Shown piece by piece: positions 1-8,180 of a stretch of DNA of 64,000 bases. Where the stretch lies: contig NZ_CP113056.1 of assembly GCF_026625645.1 (NCBI RefSeq), positions 3,819,001-3,883,000 of the forward strand, written 5' to 3'. The position numbers and the translations under genes are program-made. The stretch's first letter is position 1. Every line of letters begins with the position of its first letter. Source of the DNA: Ancylobacter sp. SL191 (GTDB taxonomy: Bacteria > Pseudomonadota > Alphaproteobacteria > Rhizobiales > Xanthobacteraceae). The notes beneath the pieces are model-generated. The model saw only the letters and a program-made list of their open reading frames with translations, did not search any database and was not told the origin of the DNA.

Positions 1-2
1 GG

Positions 3-284
3 CAATGGGTCGCGGGGTCAGGGGCGGACGCGGCGCCCTATTTCCGCATCTTCAACCCCGTCACCCAGGGCGAGAAGTTCGACCCGGACGGCGATTATGT
101 GCGTCGCTACATCCCGGAACTCGCGCGCCTGCCAGCGGAGGCGATCCACAAGCCGTGGGCGGCCAAGCCCGATGTGCTGCGCCGCGCCGGGGTGACGCTC
201 GGCCTCACCTACCCGCACCCGATCCTCGACCACGCCGTCGCGCGTGAACGGGCGCTCGCCCACTACGAGGCCATTCGCGGTTGA
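3..284 (+). CDS. phrB: Deoxyribodipyrimidine photo-lyase, C-terminal end (5' truncated by window edge)
   Basis: The open frame runs in from the left edge and ends with TGA at 282-284, giving the last 93 residues. The visible part contains YFRIFNPVTQGEKFDPDGDY followed by VRRYIPELARLP, and ends with a YPHPILDHAVARERALAHYE block. These are hallmarks of the C-terminal FAD-binding helical domain of the cryptochrome/DNA photolyase family, which repairs cyclobutane pyrimidine dimers with light. The N-terminal antenna domain lies outside the window, so the exact subclass (CPD photolyase versus cryptochrome-like) cannot be settled, although this tail is typical of class I CPD photolyases. The next gene, cysK, starts 120 nt downstream on the same strand and is probably a separate unit. 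Confidence 0.85.
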   Translation, partial: QWVAGSGADAAPYFRIFNPVTQGEKFDPDGDYVRRYIPELARLPAEAIHKPWAAKPDVLRRAGVTLGLTYPHPILDHAVARERALAHYEAIRG

Positions 285-404
285 ACTGGGCCACTTCCGC
301 GTCCAAGCCGGTTGCCGCCGCGCCGATAGCTCACTAGTTTCAGGCACTTTCCAAGCGGGCAGCGCGACCATCCCGCGGTGCCAAAGCGGCGGTGATTTCA
401 GACG

Positions 405-1436
405 ATGACGATCCGTAACGGTCTTGTCGACACGGTCGGCAACACGCCCCTGATCAAGCTCAAGCGTGCCTCCGAGCTCACCGGCTGCACCATTCTGGGC
501 AAGGCGGAATTCCTCAATCCCGGCCAGTCGGTGAAGGACCGCGCCGCGCTCTACATCATCAAGGACGCGGTGGCGCGCGGCGCGCTGCGTCCGGGCGGGG
601 TGATCGTGGAAGGCACCGCCGGCAATACCGGCATCGGCCTCGCGCTTGTCGGCAATGCGCTCGGCTACCGCTCGGTGATCGTCATTCCCGAGACGCAGAG
701 CCAGGAAAAGAAGGACATGCTGCGGCTCGCCGGCGCCACGCTGGTCGAGGTGCCCGCCGTCGCCTACGCCAACCCGAACAATTATGTGAAGGTCTCCGGC
801 CGCCTCGCCGAGGCCCTCGCCAAGACCGAGCCGAACGGCGCCGTCTGGGCCAACCAGTTCGACAACATCGCCAACCGGCAGGCCCATTTCGAGACCACCG
901 GCCCGGAAATCTGGGAGCAGACCGAGGGCGCGGTGGACGGCTTCGTCGCGGCGGTGGGCACCGGCGGCACGCTGGCGGGCACCGGCATGGCGCTGAAGGC
1001 GCGTAACTCCCGCATCAAGATTGGCCTCGCCGACCCGTTCGGCGCCGCGCTCTACAGCTATTACACGACGGGCGAACTGAAGGCCGAGGGCTCCTCCATC
1101 ACCGAGGGCATCGGCCAGGGGCGCATCACCGCGAACCTTGAAGACGCGCCCATCGACGTCGCCTACCAGATCCCCGATGCCGAAGCGGTGCAGATCGTGT
1201 TCGACCTTCTGGAGCATGAGGGCCTGTGCCTCGGCGGTTCCTCCGGCATCAACATCGCCGGCGCCATGCGCCTTGCCCGCGAGCTTGGGCCCGGCCACAC
1301 CATCGTGACCATCCTGTGCGACTACGGCACGCGCTACCAGTCCAAGCTCTTCAACCCCGACTTCCTGCGCGAAAAGGGCCTGCCCGTGCCGGGCTGGCTG
1401 GAGCGCAGGGTCGACCTCCCGAGCGTGCTCGTCTGA
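405..1436 (+). CDS. cysK: Cysteine synthase A (O-acetylserine sulfhydrylase)
   Basis: 343 residues, PLP-dependent fold type II. It condenses O-acetylserine with sulfide to give L-cysteine in the cytoplasm. Visible motifs are the PLP lysine in SVKDRAA (K44), the substrate loop EGTAGNTGIGLA (about residues 69-80, with TAGNTG where many family members have TSGNTG), the phosphate-binding VGTGGT loop near residue 185 and the C-terminal GGSSGINIAGA segment. The C-terminal tail is somewhat longer than in E. coli CysK. The ATG is preceded by GGTGA at a slightly long spacing. The stop TGA shares its final A with the start of alaX (TGATG), so the two genes are probably translationally coupled. A cystathionine beta-synthase-like activity is an alternative, but length and motifs favour CysK. 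Confidence 0.92.
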   Translation: MTIRNGLVDTVGNTPLIKLKRASELTGCTILGKAEFLNPGQSVKDRAALYIIKDAVARGALRPGGVIVEGTAGNTGIGLALVGNALGYRSVIVIPETQSQEKKDMLRLAGATLVEVPAVAYANPNNYVKVSGRLAEALAKTEPNGAVWANQFDNIANRQAHFETTGPEIWEQTEGAVDGFVAAVGTGGTLAGTGMALKARNSRIKIGLADPFGAALYSYYTTGELKAEGSSITEGIGQGRITANLEDAPIDVAYQIPDAEAVQIVFDLLEHEGLCLGGSSGINIAGAMRLARELGPGHTIVTILCDYGTRYQSKLFNPDFLREKGLPVPGWLERRVDLPSVLV

Positions 1437-2164
1437 TGGCCACCCAGCTCCTGTTCCGCGACGACGCTTATCTGCGCGAGACCACGGCCACCGTGACCGC
1501 GCTCACCCCCGAGGGCGGCATCATCACCGACCGCACGGTGTTCTACGCCAATGCCGGCGGCCAGCCGGGCGACACGGGCGTGCTGCGCCGCGCCTCCGGC
1601 GCCGAGATCGCGCTGGCCACCGCCGTCTATGGGCCGGACAAGGCCGATGTGATCCACGTTCCCGCCCAAACCACAGGAACGGGCGGCGGCGAATTACCGG
1701 ATATCGGCGAGAGCGTCACGCTGGTGCTCGACTGGGACATCCGCCACAAGCGGATGCGCATGCACACGCTGCTGCATCTGCTCTCCGTCGCCCTGCCCTA
1801 CCCGGTCACCGGCGGTTCCATCGGCGATGCGGAAGGCCGGCTCGATTTCGACATTCCCGAAGCCAATCTCGACAAGGACGCCATCACGGCCAAGCTCGCC
1901 GAAATGATCGCCACCGGCGCGGCTGTCACCGAGAGCTGGATCACCGACGAGGAACTCCTCGCCAATCCGGGCCTCATCAAGACCATGTCGGTGAAGCCGC
2001 CCATGGGCACCGGGCGCGTGCGCCTCGTCGCCATTGAGGGGCTCGACCTCCAGCCCTGCGGCGGCACCCATGTGCGCAGCCTCAAAGAGATCGGCGCGGC
2101 ACTGGTGACCAAGATCGAGAAAAAGGGCCAGCAGAACCGCCGCGTGCGGGTCGCCTGGGCCTGA
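1436..2164 (+). CDS. alaX: Alanyl-tRNA editing protein (AlaX family)
   Basis: 242 residues. This is a free-standing trans-editing hydrolase related to the AlaRS editing domain, which deacylates mischarged Ser- or Gly-tRNA(Ala). The two halves of the zinc site are visible: HTLLH (HxxxH) around residue 109 and CGGTH around residue 206. The N-terminal part resembles the AlaRS C-terminal-associated region (TVFYANAGGQPGDTG), so this is the longer AlaX type, lacking the aminoacylation domain. The chosen ATG overlaps the cysK stop by one base. Longer in-frame extensions lie inside cysK and were discarded. Placement directly behind cysteine synthase suggests coexpression with sulfur amino-acid synthesis, but no functional link is visible in the sequence. 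Confidence 0.88.
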   Translation: MATQLLFRDDAYLRETTATVTALTPEGGIITDRTVFYANAGGQPGDTGVLRRASGAEIALATAVYGPDKADVIHVPAQTTGTGGGELPDIGESVTLVLDWDIRHKRMRMHTLLHLLSVALPYPVTGGSIGDAEGRLDFDIPEANLDKDAITAKLAEMIATGAAVTESWITDEELLANPGLIKTMSVKPPMGTGRVRLVAIEGLDLQPCGGTHVRSLKEIGAALVTKIEKKGQQNRRVRVAWA

Positions 2165-2270
2165 TAGTCTGGGCGTAATGTTCGAGGCGTTGGCTTCGGA
2201 CGCAGGTTCGACGGGCGTTCCTCGCCGGGCCTGAAACAGGGTGGCGCCCGCCGCCCATCGGGAGTGAACC

Positions 2271-3134
2271 ATGTCCTATGATCCCCGCTTCGTCAGCACC
2301 GAATGGCTCGCCACTCATCTCGGCGCGCCGAACCTGGTCATCGTCGATGCCTCCTGGCACATGCCGGCGACCGGGCGCAGCGGCCGGGCGGAATATCTGG
2401 AGCGGCACATTCCCGGCGCGGTGTTCTTCGACATCGACGCGATCTCCGACACGTCGAGCCCGCTGCCGCACATGCTGCCGACGGAAATCGTGTTCCGCGC
2501 CGCGATGGAATCGCTCGGCATCGGCCGCTCGATGAAGATCGTGGTCTATGACACCGCCGGCCTGTTCTCCGCCCCACGCGTGTGGTGGACGCTGAAGGCG
2601 TTCGGCGCGGTCGATGTGCAGATCCTCGATGGCGGCTTTCCGAAATGGCTGGCGGAAGGCCATCCGGTCGAGGCAGGCGAGCCGACCATCTACCCCGCGA
2701 GCTTCGAGGCGCATCTCGACAAGAGCTGGGTCGCCAGCATCGACGAGGTCGCCACCCGCCTTGCCAATGGCAGCGCGCAGGTGCTGGACGCCCGCGCCGC
2801 CGAGCGCTTCCGTGGCGAGGTGCCGGAACCGCGCGCCGGCCTGCGCGCGGGCCACATTCCCGGCGCGCGCAATCTGCCGGTCTCCGAGGTGGTGAAGAAT
2901 GGCCGGCTGGTCGATTCCGACGCCATCCGCGCGGCGGTGGACGCGGCCGGCATCGACACCGGCCGCCCGGTCATCACCAGCTGCGGCTCGGGCGTGACCG
3001 CCGCCATTCTCTGGCTCGCGCTCGATGTCATCGGCGCCCGGCCCAAGGCGCTCTATGACGGCTCCTGGACCGAATGGGGCGGCTCCGACCGCCCGGTGGC
3101 GACCGGCCCGGCGGCGACGCTGCCCAAGGAATAA
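2271..3134 (+). CDS. sseA: 3-mercaptopyruvate/thiosulfate sulfurtransferase
   Basis: 287 residues with tandem rhodanese domains: an inactive N-terminal one (about 1-140) and a catalytic C-terminal one (about 150-280). The active-site loop reads CGSGVTA with the sulfur-carrying cysteine at about residue 238. The CG[S/T]GVT form is typical of 3-mercaptopyruvate sulfurtransferases, in contrast to the CRKGVT loop of thiosulfate-preferring rhodaneses. The N-terminal WHMP and the HIPGA motifs (residues about 45 and 190) are those of the family. The start ATG is preceded by GGGAGTGAACC. It follows cysK-alaX by about 106 nt on the same strand and fits a sulfur amino-acid neighbourhood. It converges with map, the two stops being 2 nt apart. 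Confidence 0.9.
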   Translation: MSYDPRFVSTEWLATHLGAPNLVIVDASWHMPATGRSGRAEYLERHIPGAVFFDIDAISDTSSPLPHMLPTEIVFRAAMESLGIGRSMKIVVYDTAGLFSAPRVWWTLKAFGAVDVQILDGGFPKWLAEGHPVEAGEPTIYPASFEAHLDKSWVASIDEVATRLANGSAQVLDARAAERFRGEVPEPRAGLRAGHIPGARNLPVSEVVKNGRLVDSDAIRAAVDAAGIDTGRPVITSCGSGVTAAILWLALDVIGARPKALYDGSWTEWGGSDRPVATGPAATLPKE

Positions 3135-3136
3135 GG

Positions 3137-3922
3137 TCACCGTTTTCCGGCGCCCTTCCCCGCCAAGCTGCCTACCCCCGCCAGCGTGAGGATCAGCGGG
3201 CCGTTCCGGGTGGCGACCACCGTGTGCTCATACTGCACGGTGAGCGCGCGCGGCTCGCTATAGAGCGTCCACGGATCATCGCCATCCTCGGCGTGCTCGG
3301 CGCCGAGCGACAGGAACGGCTCGACGGTGAAGACCAGCCCCTCGCGCATCACCCGCCGCTCGGACGCGTCCGGCCAGGTGGCGATTTCCTTGGGCTCCTC
3401 ATGCAGGCTGTGGCCGATGCCGTGGCTCGCGAGGTTGCGCACCAGCGTGTAGCCGTTCTTGCGGGCGAAGGCGCCGACGGCCTTGCCGATCCCCGCCAGC
3501 GGCCGGCCGGCGCCGACCTCGCGCAGCCCCGCCCACATCGCCCGCCGCCCATCCTTGCACAGCCGCTCGACCGCGCGGGTGACCGGCGGCACGGCATAGG
3601 AAGCGCCGGTGTCGCCGAACACGCCGCCCTTCTCGGCGGAGACGTCGATATTGACCAGATCGCCCGGCTGGATCGCCCGCGCGCCGGGAATGCCGTGGGC
3701 GATCTCCTCATTGACGCTGATGCAGGTGGCGCCGGGAAAGCCATAGACGCTCTCCGGCGCCGAGCGCGCGCCCGCGCCTTCCAAGAGCGCCCGGCCGATG
3801 GCGTCGAGCTCGGCCGTGGTGATGCCCGGCTCAATCGCCTTGCCCATCGCCTCCAGCGTCACGGCGACGATGCGGCCGATCTCCTTCAGCGCCGCCAGCT
3901 CGGCCTCGCTCGTCACCACCAT
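3137..3922 (-). CDS. map: Methionine aminopeptidase, type I
   Basis: 261 residues. It removes the initiator methionine from nascent proteins. All five metal ligands of the pita-bread fold are visible: D93 (NIDVS), D104 (GDTGASY), H171 (SHGIGHSLHEEP), E201 (TVEPFLSLG) and E232 (YEHTVVAT), plus the substrate His in AHGIPG (H76). The length is normal for type Ia enzymes and there is no N-terminal zinc-finger extension. An open frame continues upstream to 4126, but that extra stretch is Pro/Arg-rich and has no family similarity. The ATG at 3922 has GGAG 9 nt upstream and was chosen. Hyphomicrobiales often carry more than one map paralogue, so this need not be the essential copy. Confidence 0.9.
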   Translation of the reverse strand: MVVTSEAELAALKEIGRIVAVTLEAMGKAIEPGITTAELDAIGRALLEGAGARSAPESVYGFPGATCISVNEEIAHGIPGARAIQPGDLVNIDVSAEKGGVFGDTGASYAVPPVTRAVERLCKDGRRAMWAGLREVGAGRPLAGIGKAVGAFARKNGYTLVRNLASHGIGHSLHEEPKEIATWPDASERRVMREGLVFTVEPFLSLGAEHAEDGDDPWTLYSEPRALTVQYEHTVVATRNGPLILTLAGVGSLAGKGAGKR

Positions 3923-4145
3923 GGCGGGTTTCTCCGGTCGCGTCTTGAACAGGCGATGGCGTTCGAGACCATCGCGCCGCCGCTGTAACCGGCGAGGCCC
4001 CTCCGGGCAAGGCGCCGGCGGCCGGGTTGAGGCAAGCGCAGGCGGGGACGACCGGGGGAGGCGCGGCTTGGGGGGACAGGGCACGACCGGGGCATGCTGA
4101 CGGGACAGGGTGCCGTCATCGGGCACCGCGCGCCGTCAGCACCCC

Positions 4146-4338
4146 GTCATCCCGGACGGCCAAGGGCCGATCCGGGATCGCGGCCCGGCTCATGATCGGC
4201 CGACGATCCCGGCTCGAAGCGGCGCCGTTCCCGCCCGTCATCGGCGGATGCCGTCGCCCAAAGGCCACGTCATCCCGGACGGCCAAAGGCCGATCCGGGA
4301 TGACGTCCCGGCTCATGATCGGCGGACGATCCCGGCTC
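4146..4338. repeat. Two tandem-spaced REP-like palindromic repeats (4146-4220 and 4269-4338)
   Basis: Both copies begin GTCATCCCGGACGGCC, continue with a short variable loop and GGCCGATCCGGGAT, then CCCGGCTCATGATCGGC and CGACGATCCCGGCTC. They differ at only a few positions and are separated by about 50 nt. The core forms an imperfect stem (ATCCCGGAC pairing with GATCCGGGAT). Related copies occur near 31611, 49434, 59013 and 61292, so this is a dispersed intergenic element family of the REP type. No transposase is adjacent. Confidence 0.8.
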
Positions 4339-4370
4339 TGCGCTGCGCGGCTCCCACCCAATCGCCATCA

Positions 4371-4391
4371 TCCCCGGGCTTGACCCGGGGA
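4371..4391. repeat. Palindrome TCCCCGGG-N5-CCCGGGGA
   Basis: A perfect 8-bp inverted repeat with a 5-nt loop (CTTGA), inside a longer CATC...GATCCACG context. This form is widespread in intergenic DNA of alphaproteobacteria. There is no T-tract, so it is annotated as a repeat, not a terminator. Confidence 0.65.
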
Positions 4392-4603
4392 TCCACGTCT
4401 TGGTTCGAGCCCGGCTTGCCAAACGGAGACGGGAGGCAGCGCCGTTCCCCTCCCCGACGAGGCACCTCATCACGCCGAACCGGCACCACGCGCCGCCCGG
4501 TGACGCCCCTCACCCTCATCGGCCTCATCGGTCATTTTTCCTGCACACACTGGCCTGATCGTCCACCTGACTGCACTGACACGCCACGGCGCAGCAACGA
4601 AAA

Positions 4604-4627
4604 CGGCCGCCCCATGGGGGCGGCCGC
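4604..4627 (-). terminator. Rho-independent terminator of the aapJQMP operon
   Basis: CGGCCGCCCC and GGGGCGGCCG form a perfect stem around a very short loop. Read on the minus strand, the hairpin is followed immediately by TTTTCG. It lies about 50 nt beyond the aapP stop codon, where the operon would be expected to end. Confidence 0.75.
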
Positions 4628-4678
4628 CACAAGATTTCATCGGGACGCGCCAGCCGGCACACCCGGTAAAAGCCAGCC

Positions 4679-5476
4679 TCAGTGCAGAATCTGGCTGAGG
4701 AACAGCTTGGTGCGCTCATGCTGCGGGTTGGAGAAGAACGCATTCGGCTCGTTCATCTCGATGATCTGCCCGGCATCCATAAAGATAACCCGATTGGCGA
4801 CTTGCCGGGCGAAGCCCATTTCATGGGTGACGCACAGCATGGTCATGCCTTCCTCGGCGAGACTGACCATGGTCTCCAGAACTTCCTTGACCATTTCCGG
4901 GTCGAGCGCCGAGGTCGGCTCGTCAAACAACATGATCTTCGGCTTCATGCAGAGCGCGCGGGCAATAGCCACGCGCTGCTGCTGGCCGCCGGAGAGCTGG
5001 CCGGGAAACTTATGCGCCTGCTCGGGAATCTTGACTTTCTTGAGAAAATGCATCGCCAACTCTTCGGCGTCCTTCTTGGGCATCTTGCGGACCCAGATCG
5101 GGGCGAGCGTCAGATTCTCCAGAATGGTCAGATGCGGGAACAGGTTGAAGTGCTGGAAGCACATGCCGACCTCGCGGCGGATCTCGTCGATCCGCTTGAG
5201 ATCATTGGTCAATTCGATGCCATCGACGACGATCGAGCCCTGCTGGTGTTCCTCCAGCCGGTTGATGCAGCGGATCATGGTCGACTTGCCGGAGCCCGAG
5301 GGGCCGCAGATGACGATACGCTCGCCGCGGCGGACCTTCAGGTTGATGTCCTTGAGCACGTGGAACTCGCCGTACCACTTATGGACGCCAACCAGTTCTA
5401 CCGCCACGTCTTTTCCCGGCGGCGTGTGCACGGCGGGGATCTCGTCGCTGGAAACGATGGAATGGTGTTCGGTCAT
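4679..5476 (-). CDS. aapP: General L-amino-acid ABC transporter, ATP-binding protein
   Basis: 265 residues. It hydrolyses ATP to drive uptake by the AapJQMP system. Visible motifs are Walker [10 protein letters not shown] (about residue 60), the Q-loop in [12 protein letters not shown], the ABC signature [15 protein letters not shown], Walker [15 protein letters not shown] and the switch histidine in CVTHEMGFA. The sequence is of the polar-amino-acid (PAAT/GlnQ-like) type. The ATG at 5476 has GGAG at -10. A longer frame to 5584 runs into the aapM C-terminus and was rejected. It follows aapM by 16 nt and closes the operon. The terminator at 4604-4627 lies directly downstream. Confidence 0.93.
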   Translation of the reverse strand: MTEHHSIVSSDEIPAVHTPPGKDVAVELVGVHKWYGEFHVLKDINLKVRRGERIVICGPSGSGKSTMIRCINRLEEHQQGSIVVDGIELTNDLKRIDEIRREVGMCFQHFNLFPHLTILENLTLAPIWVRKMPKKDAEELAMHFLKKVKIPEQAHKFPGQLSGGQQQRVAIARALCMKPKIMLFDEPTSALDPEMVKEVLETMVSLAEEGMTMLCVTHEMGFARQVANRVIFMDAGQIIEMNEPNAFFSNPQHERTKLFLSQILH

Positions 5477-5492
5477 GGAATGTCTCCGTCGT

Positions 5493-6869
5493 TCAGCGGC
5501 GGTGGGAGGTGTTGAGGCGGCGCTCCACGAAGAGCGAGTAGCGCGACATGCCGAAGCAGAAGAAGAAGTAGACGAGGCCGGCAAAGGCGAAGCCGGTGTA
5601 GAGCGTCACCGGGCTCGCCCAGTTCGGATCGGTGAAGGACGCGCGGAGCTGGCCGAGGAAATCGAAGATCGAGACGATCAGCACCAGCGTCGTATCCTTG
5701 AACAAGCTGATGAAACTGTTCACGATTCCCGGAATGACCAGGGTCAGCGCCTGCGGCAGGATGATGAGCCGCATCATCTGGCTCCAGGTCAGCCCCATCG
5801 CCATCGCGCCCTCATACTGGCCCTTCGGAATGGCCTGCAGGCCACCGCGCACCACCTCCGCCATATAGGCGGCGGAGAACAGGGCAACGCCCACCAGCGC
5901 ACGCAACAGTGCGTCCGGATTAGCGCCCTGCGGCAGGAACAGCGGCAGCATGTAAGTCGCGAAGAACAGCACAGTAATCAGCGGCACGCCGCGCCAGAAC
6001 TCGATGAAGATCACCGAGAGCAGCCGCACGACAGGCATTTGCGAACGCCGCCCCAGCGCCAGCGCGATGCCCAGCGGCAGCGAGGCGACGATGCCGGTGA
6101 CCGCGATCACCAGCGTCACCAAGAGCCCACCCCACTGCCGGGTCTCGACATAGGAGAGGCCGACATTGACGTCCCAGGCGAAAACCACCGCCGCAAAACC
6201 GGCGAACACCAGAAGCGTACTGCGCGCCGCCGCACGGCCCGCGCCGCCGAGGCCGGCGATGATACCGCCGATGACGCCAGCGACGATGAAGGCGGTTAGC
6301 AGCAGATCGACCCAGAAAGTCAGGTTCAGCCCGGCCACCGTCGCCCCGCCGGTGAGCGGGCTGATGAGGCCGAAACGCTCCAGGAAGAAGGCGGAGGCGT
6401 TGATGTTGCCGCCGGTCAGCAGGACAAAGGCGACCACCGGGTAAATCGCGAAGAACAGCAGCGAATTCAGCCGCTTATACGGCGCGCTCGGCACCAGCAG
6501 CGGGACCAGCAGAACGGCACCAAGCGCGAAGACGATGTTGGGCCGCCAGCGTTCGGCGAACGGGTAGAAGCCATATATGAACTGGCCGAACTTGGCGTGC
6601 ACGAAGGGCCAGCAGGCCCCGACATTCGGACCAAGGCAGGCCTCGCGGTTCTCCCCGGTCCACACCGCGTCGATCAGCAGGAAGCGGATCAGGGGCGGGA
6701 AGAGCAGCAGCGCCACGCCGATGCCGGCGAGGGTGAGGATGGTGTGGAAGAAGCCGGAGAACAGGTTCTCCCGCATCCAGCCGATCGGCCCGAGATTGCG
6801 CGTGGGCGGCGGCAGTGGCGTTACCAGGTCGGCCCGGATGAAGGTGCCGTCGTCGAAGGTCAGACTCAT
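5493..6869 (-). CDS. aapM: General L-amino-acid ABC transporter, permease AapM
   Basis: 458 residues with about eight hydrophobic segments. The HisM/GlnP-type permease domain occupies the C-terminal half, with the EAA-like loop [19 protein letters not shown] around residue 355, which contacts the ATPase. The long N-terminal portion carries extra membrane segments and a periplasmic region with [14 protein letters not shown], a typical AapM/BztC feature that sets these permeases apart from ordinary 220-residue PAAT permeases. GAGGAG lies 8 nt before the ATG. It follows aapQ by 10 nt and precedes aapP by 16 nt. Confidence 0.92.
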   Translation of the reverse strand: MSLTFDDGTFIRADLVTPLPPPTRNLGPIGWMRENLFSGFFHTILTLAGIGVALLLFPPLIRFLLIDAVWTGENREACLGPNVGACWPFVHAKFGQFIYGFYPFAERWRPNIVFALGAVLLVPLLVPSAPYKRLNSLLFFAIYPVVAFVLLTGGNINASAFFLERFGLISPLTGGATVAGLNLTFWVDLLLTAFIVAGVIGGIIAGLGGAGRAAARSTLLVFAGFAAVVFAWDVNVGLSYVETRQWGGLLVTLVIAVTGIVASLPLGIALALGRRSQMPVVRLLSVIFIEFWRGVPLITVLFFATYMLPLFLPQGANPDALLRALVGVALFSAAYMAEVVRGGLQAIPKGQYEGAMAMGLTWSQMMRLIILPQALTLVIPGIVNSFISLFKDTTLVLIVSIFDFLGQLRASFTDPNWASPVTLYTGFAFAGLVYFFFCFGMSRYSLFVERRLNTSHRR

Positions 6870-6879
6870 CGCGCGCTCC

Positions 6880-8067
6880 TCACCGTTCCACGAGCGCGAC
6901 GCGCTTGTTGTAGGCGTTCATGATGACGGAGGTGATGATGGACAGCAGGAGATAGACGCCCATGGTCATCGCCACGATCTCGATCGCCTGGCCCGTCTGG
7001 TTCAGCGTGGTGCCAGCAAAGACCGCCACGAGGTCGGGATAACCGATGCCGACGGCGAGCGACGAGTTCTTGGTGAGGTTGAGATATTGGCTGGTCAGCG
7101 GGGGAATAATGACCCGCATCGCCTGCGGAATGACCACCAGCCGCAAGGTCTGGCTGTTCTTCAGCCCCAGCGAATGGGCCGCTTCCGTCTGGCCATGGCT
7201 GACCGCCTGGATGCCGGCGCGCACATTTTCCGCAATGAAGGCGGCGGTGTAGGTCGCCAGCGCCACGGTGAGCGCGACGAATTCGGGAATGACCCGCACG
7301 CCGCCGACGAAGTTGAAGCCCTTGAGTTCCGGGCGCTCGATGGTGATCGGGAAATCCGTGACGAACATCGCGACGGTCGGCACGAGGATGAGGATGGCAA
7401 GCCCGATGGGCAGCATGGGCAGCCGGCGCCCGGTCTCCTCCTGCCGCGCGCGCGACCAGTAGCTGAGCAGGATGACGGCGAGGATGGCTGCGCCGATCGC
7501 CCACAGCACCACGCCCGTTCCGTCGCCGAAGATCGGGCGGGGAACGATAAGGCCGCGGTTGGAGATGTAGATCTCGTTGAAAAGATTGATGCTCTGGCGC
7601 GGGTTGGGCATCGCGCTGAGCACCGCGAGGTACCAGAACAGGATCTGGAACAGCGGCGGCAGGTTGCGCAGCACCTCGACATAGATCGTCGACAGGAGGC
7701 GCACGACGAAGTTCTTGGAGAGCCGGCCGATGCCGACCAGGAAGCCGATGACGGTGGCAAGGATGATGCCGACCACCGCGACCAGAAGGGTGTTCAGCAG
7801 GCCGACAAAGAAAGCTCGGCCATAGGTCGACGTCTCGCTATAGGGAATGAGCGTCTGGTTGATGCCGAAGCCGGCGGTGTTGTCGAGAAAGCCGAAACCG
7901 GTCGCGATCTTCTGCGCCGCCAGGTTCTGGCTGGCATTGTCGACGAACATCCAGCCCAGAAAAACGACCACGATCAAGGCGATGATCTGCAGCCCTATGC
8001 TGCGCACCTTCGGGTCGTTGATGAAAGAAGTCTTCCCGCCAGACGCGGGCGCGGCCAAGTCCGTCAT
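6880..8067 (-). CDS. aapQ: General L-amino-acid ABC transporter, permease AapQ
   Basis: 395 residues of the AapQ/BztB class: a single hydrophobic segment near the N-terminus, then the permease core. TYTAAFIAENVRAGIQAVSHGQTEAAHSLGL (about residues 270-300) and the following SQTLRLVVIPQAMRVIIPPL form the EAA loop. VEVLRNLPPLFQILFWY near residue 155 is characteristic of the subfamily. It forms the membrane channel together with AapM and takes substrate from AapJ. GAGGGGGACC precedes the ATG. It lies 113 nt behind aapJ, the gap holding a stable hairpin, and is followed closely by aapM. Confidence 0.92.
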   Translation of the reverse strand: MTDLAAPASGGKTSFINDPKVRSIGLQIIALIVVVFLGWMFVDNASQNLAAQKIATGFGFLDNTAGFGINQTLIPYSETSTYGRAFFVGLLNTLLVAVVGIILATVIGFLVGIGRLSKNFVVRLLSTIYVEVLRNLPPLFQILFWYLAVLSAMPNPRQSINLFNEIYISNRGLIVPRPIFGDGTGVVLWAIGAAILAVILLSYWSRARQEETGRRLPMLPIGLAILILVPTVAMFVTDFPITIERPELKGFNFVGGVRVIPEFVALTVALATYTAAFIAENVRAGIQAVSHGQTEAAHSLGLKNSQTLRLVVIPQAMRVIIPPLTSQYLNLTKNSSLAVGIGYPDLVAVFAGTTLNQTGQAIEIVAMTMGVYLLLSIITSVIMNAYNKRVALVER

Positions 8068-8140
8068 GGTCCCCCTCGCCTCTTTCGAGGCTCACTGCTT
8101 AATCCCGGCGCCGAACTTTGCGTCAGCTTCCGGCAGGAAA

Positions 8141-8165
8141 GCTCCCGGCCCATAGGACCGGGAGC
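8141..8165 (-). terminator. Hairpin between aapJ and aapQ (attenuator/mRNA-stabilising element)
   Basis: GCTCCCGG-N9-CCGGGAGC, a perfect 8-bp stem located just after the aapJ stop. On the minus strand it is followed by TTTCCTG, a weak T-tract. Such hairpins after the binding-protein gene are common in ABC operons, where they allow more binding protein than permease to be made. Whether it acts by partial termination or by blocking 3' decay cannot be read from sequence. Confidence 0.6.
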
Positions 8166-8180
8166 CTGTCATGACTGATC

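Larger units (their letters stand above)
3923..4678. other. Non-coding spacer with palindromic repeats between map and aapP
   Basis: About 750 nt with no convincing gene. Open frames here are short fragments driven by GC content and repeats. It holds two direct copies of a palindromic repeat (4146-4220 and 4269-4338), a separate CCCGGG-centred palindrome (4371-4391) and, next to aapP, a probable terminator hairpin (4604-4627). The rest (3974-4140, 4400-4600) shows nothing I can assign. Confidence 0.7.

Noticed and set aside
2165..2270. Possible SAM-type riboswitch in front of sseA, and likewise in the metC and cysK leaders
   Set aside because: I could not match the conserved core of SAM-II, SAM-V, SAH or serC elements in any of these leaders.
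3923..4126. N-terminal extension of methionine aminopeptidase to 4126
   Set aside because: Adds 68 Pro/Arg-rich residues without family similarity; the ATG at 3922 has a good Shine-Dalgarno and gives the normal length.
4146..4338. Two similar repeats considered as a CRISPR fragment
   Set aside because: The units are themselves palindromic, long and imperfect, only two in number, with no cas genes; related copies lie elsewhere in the window as single intergenic elements.
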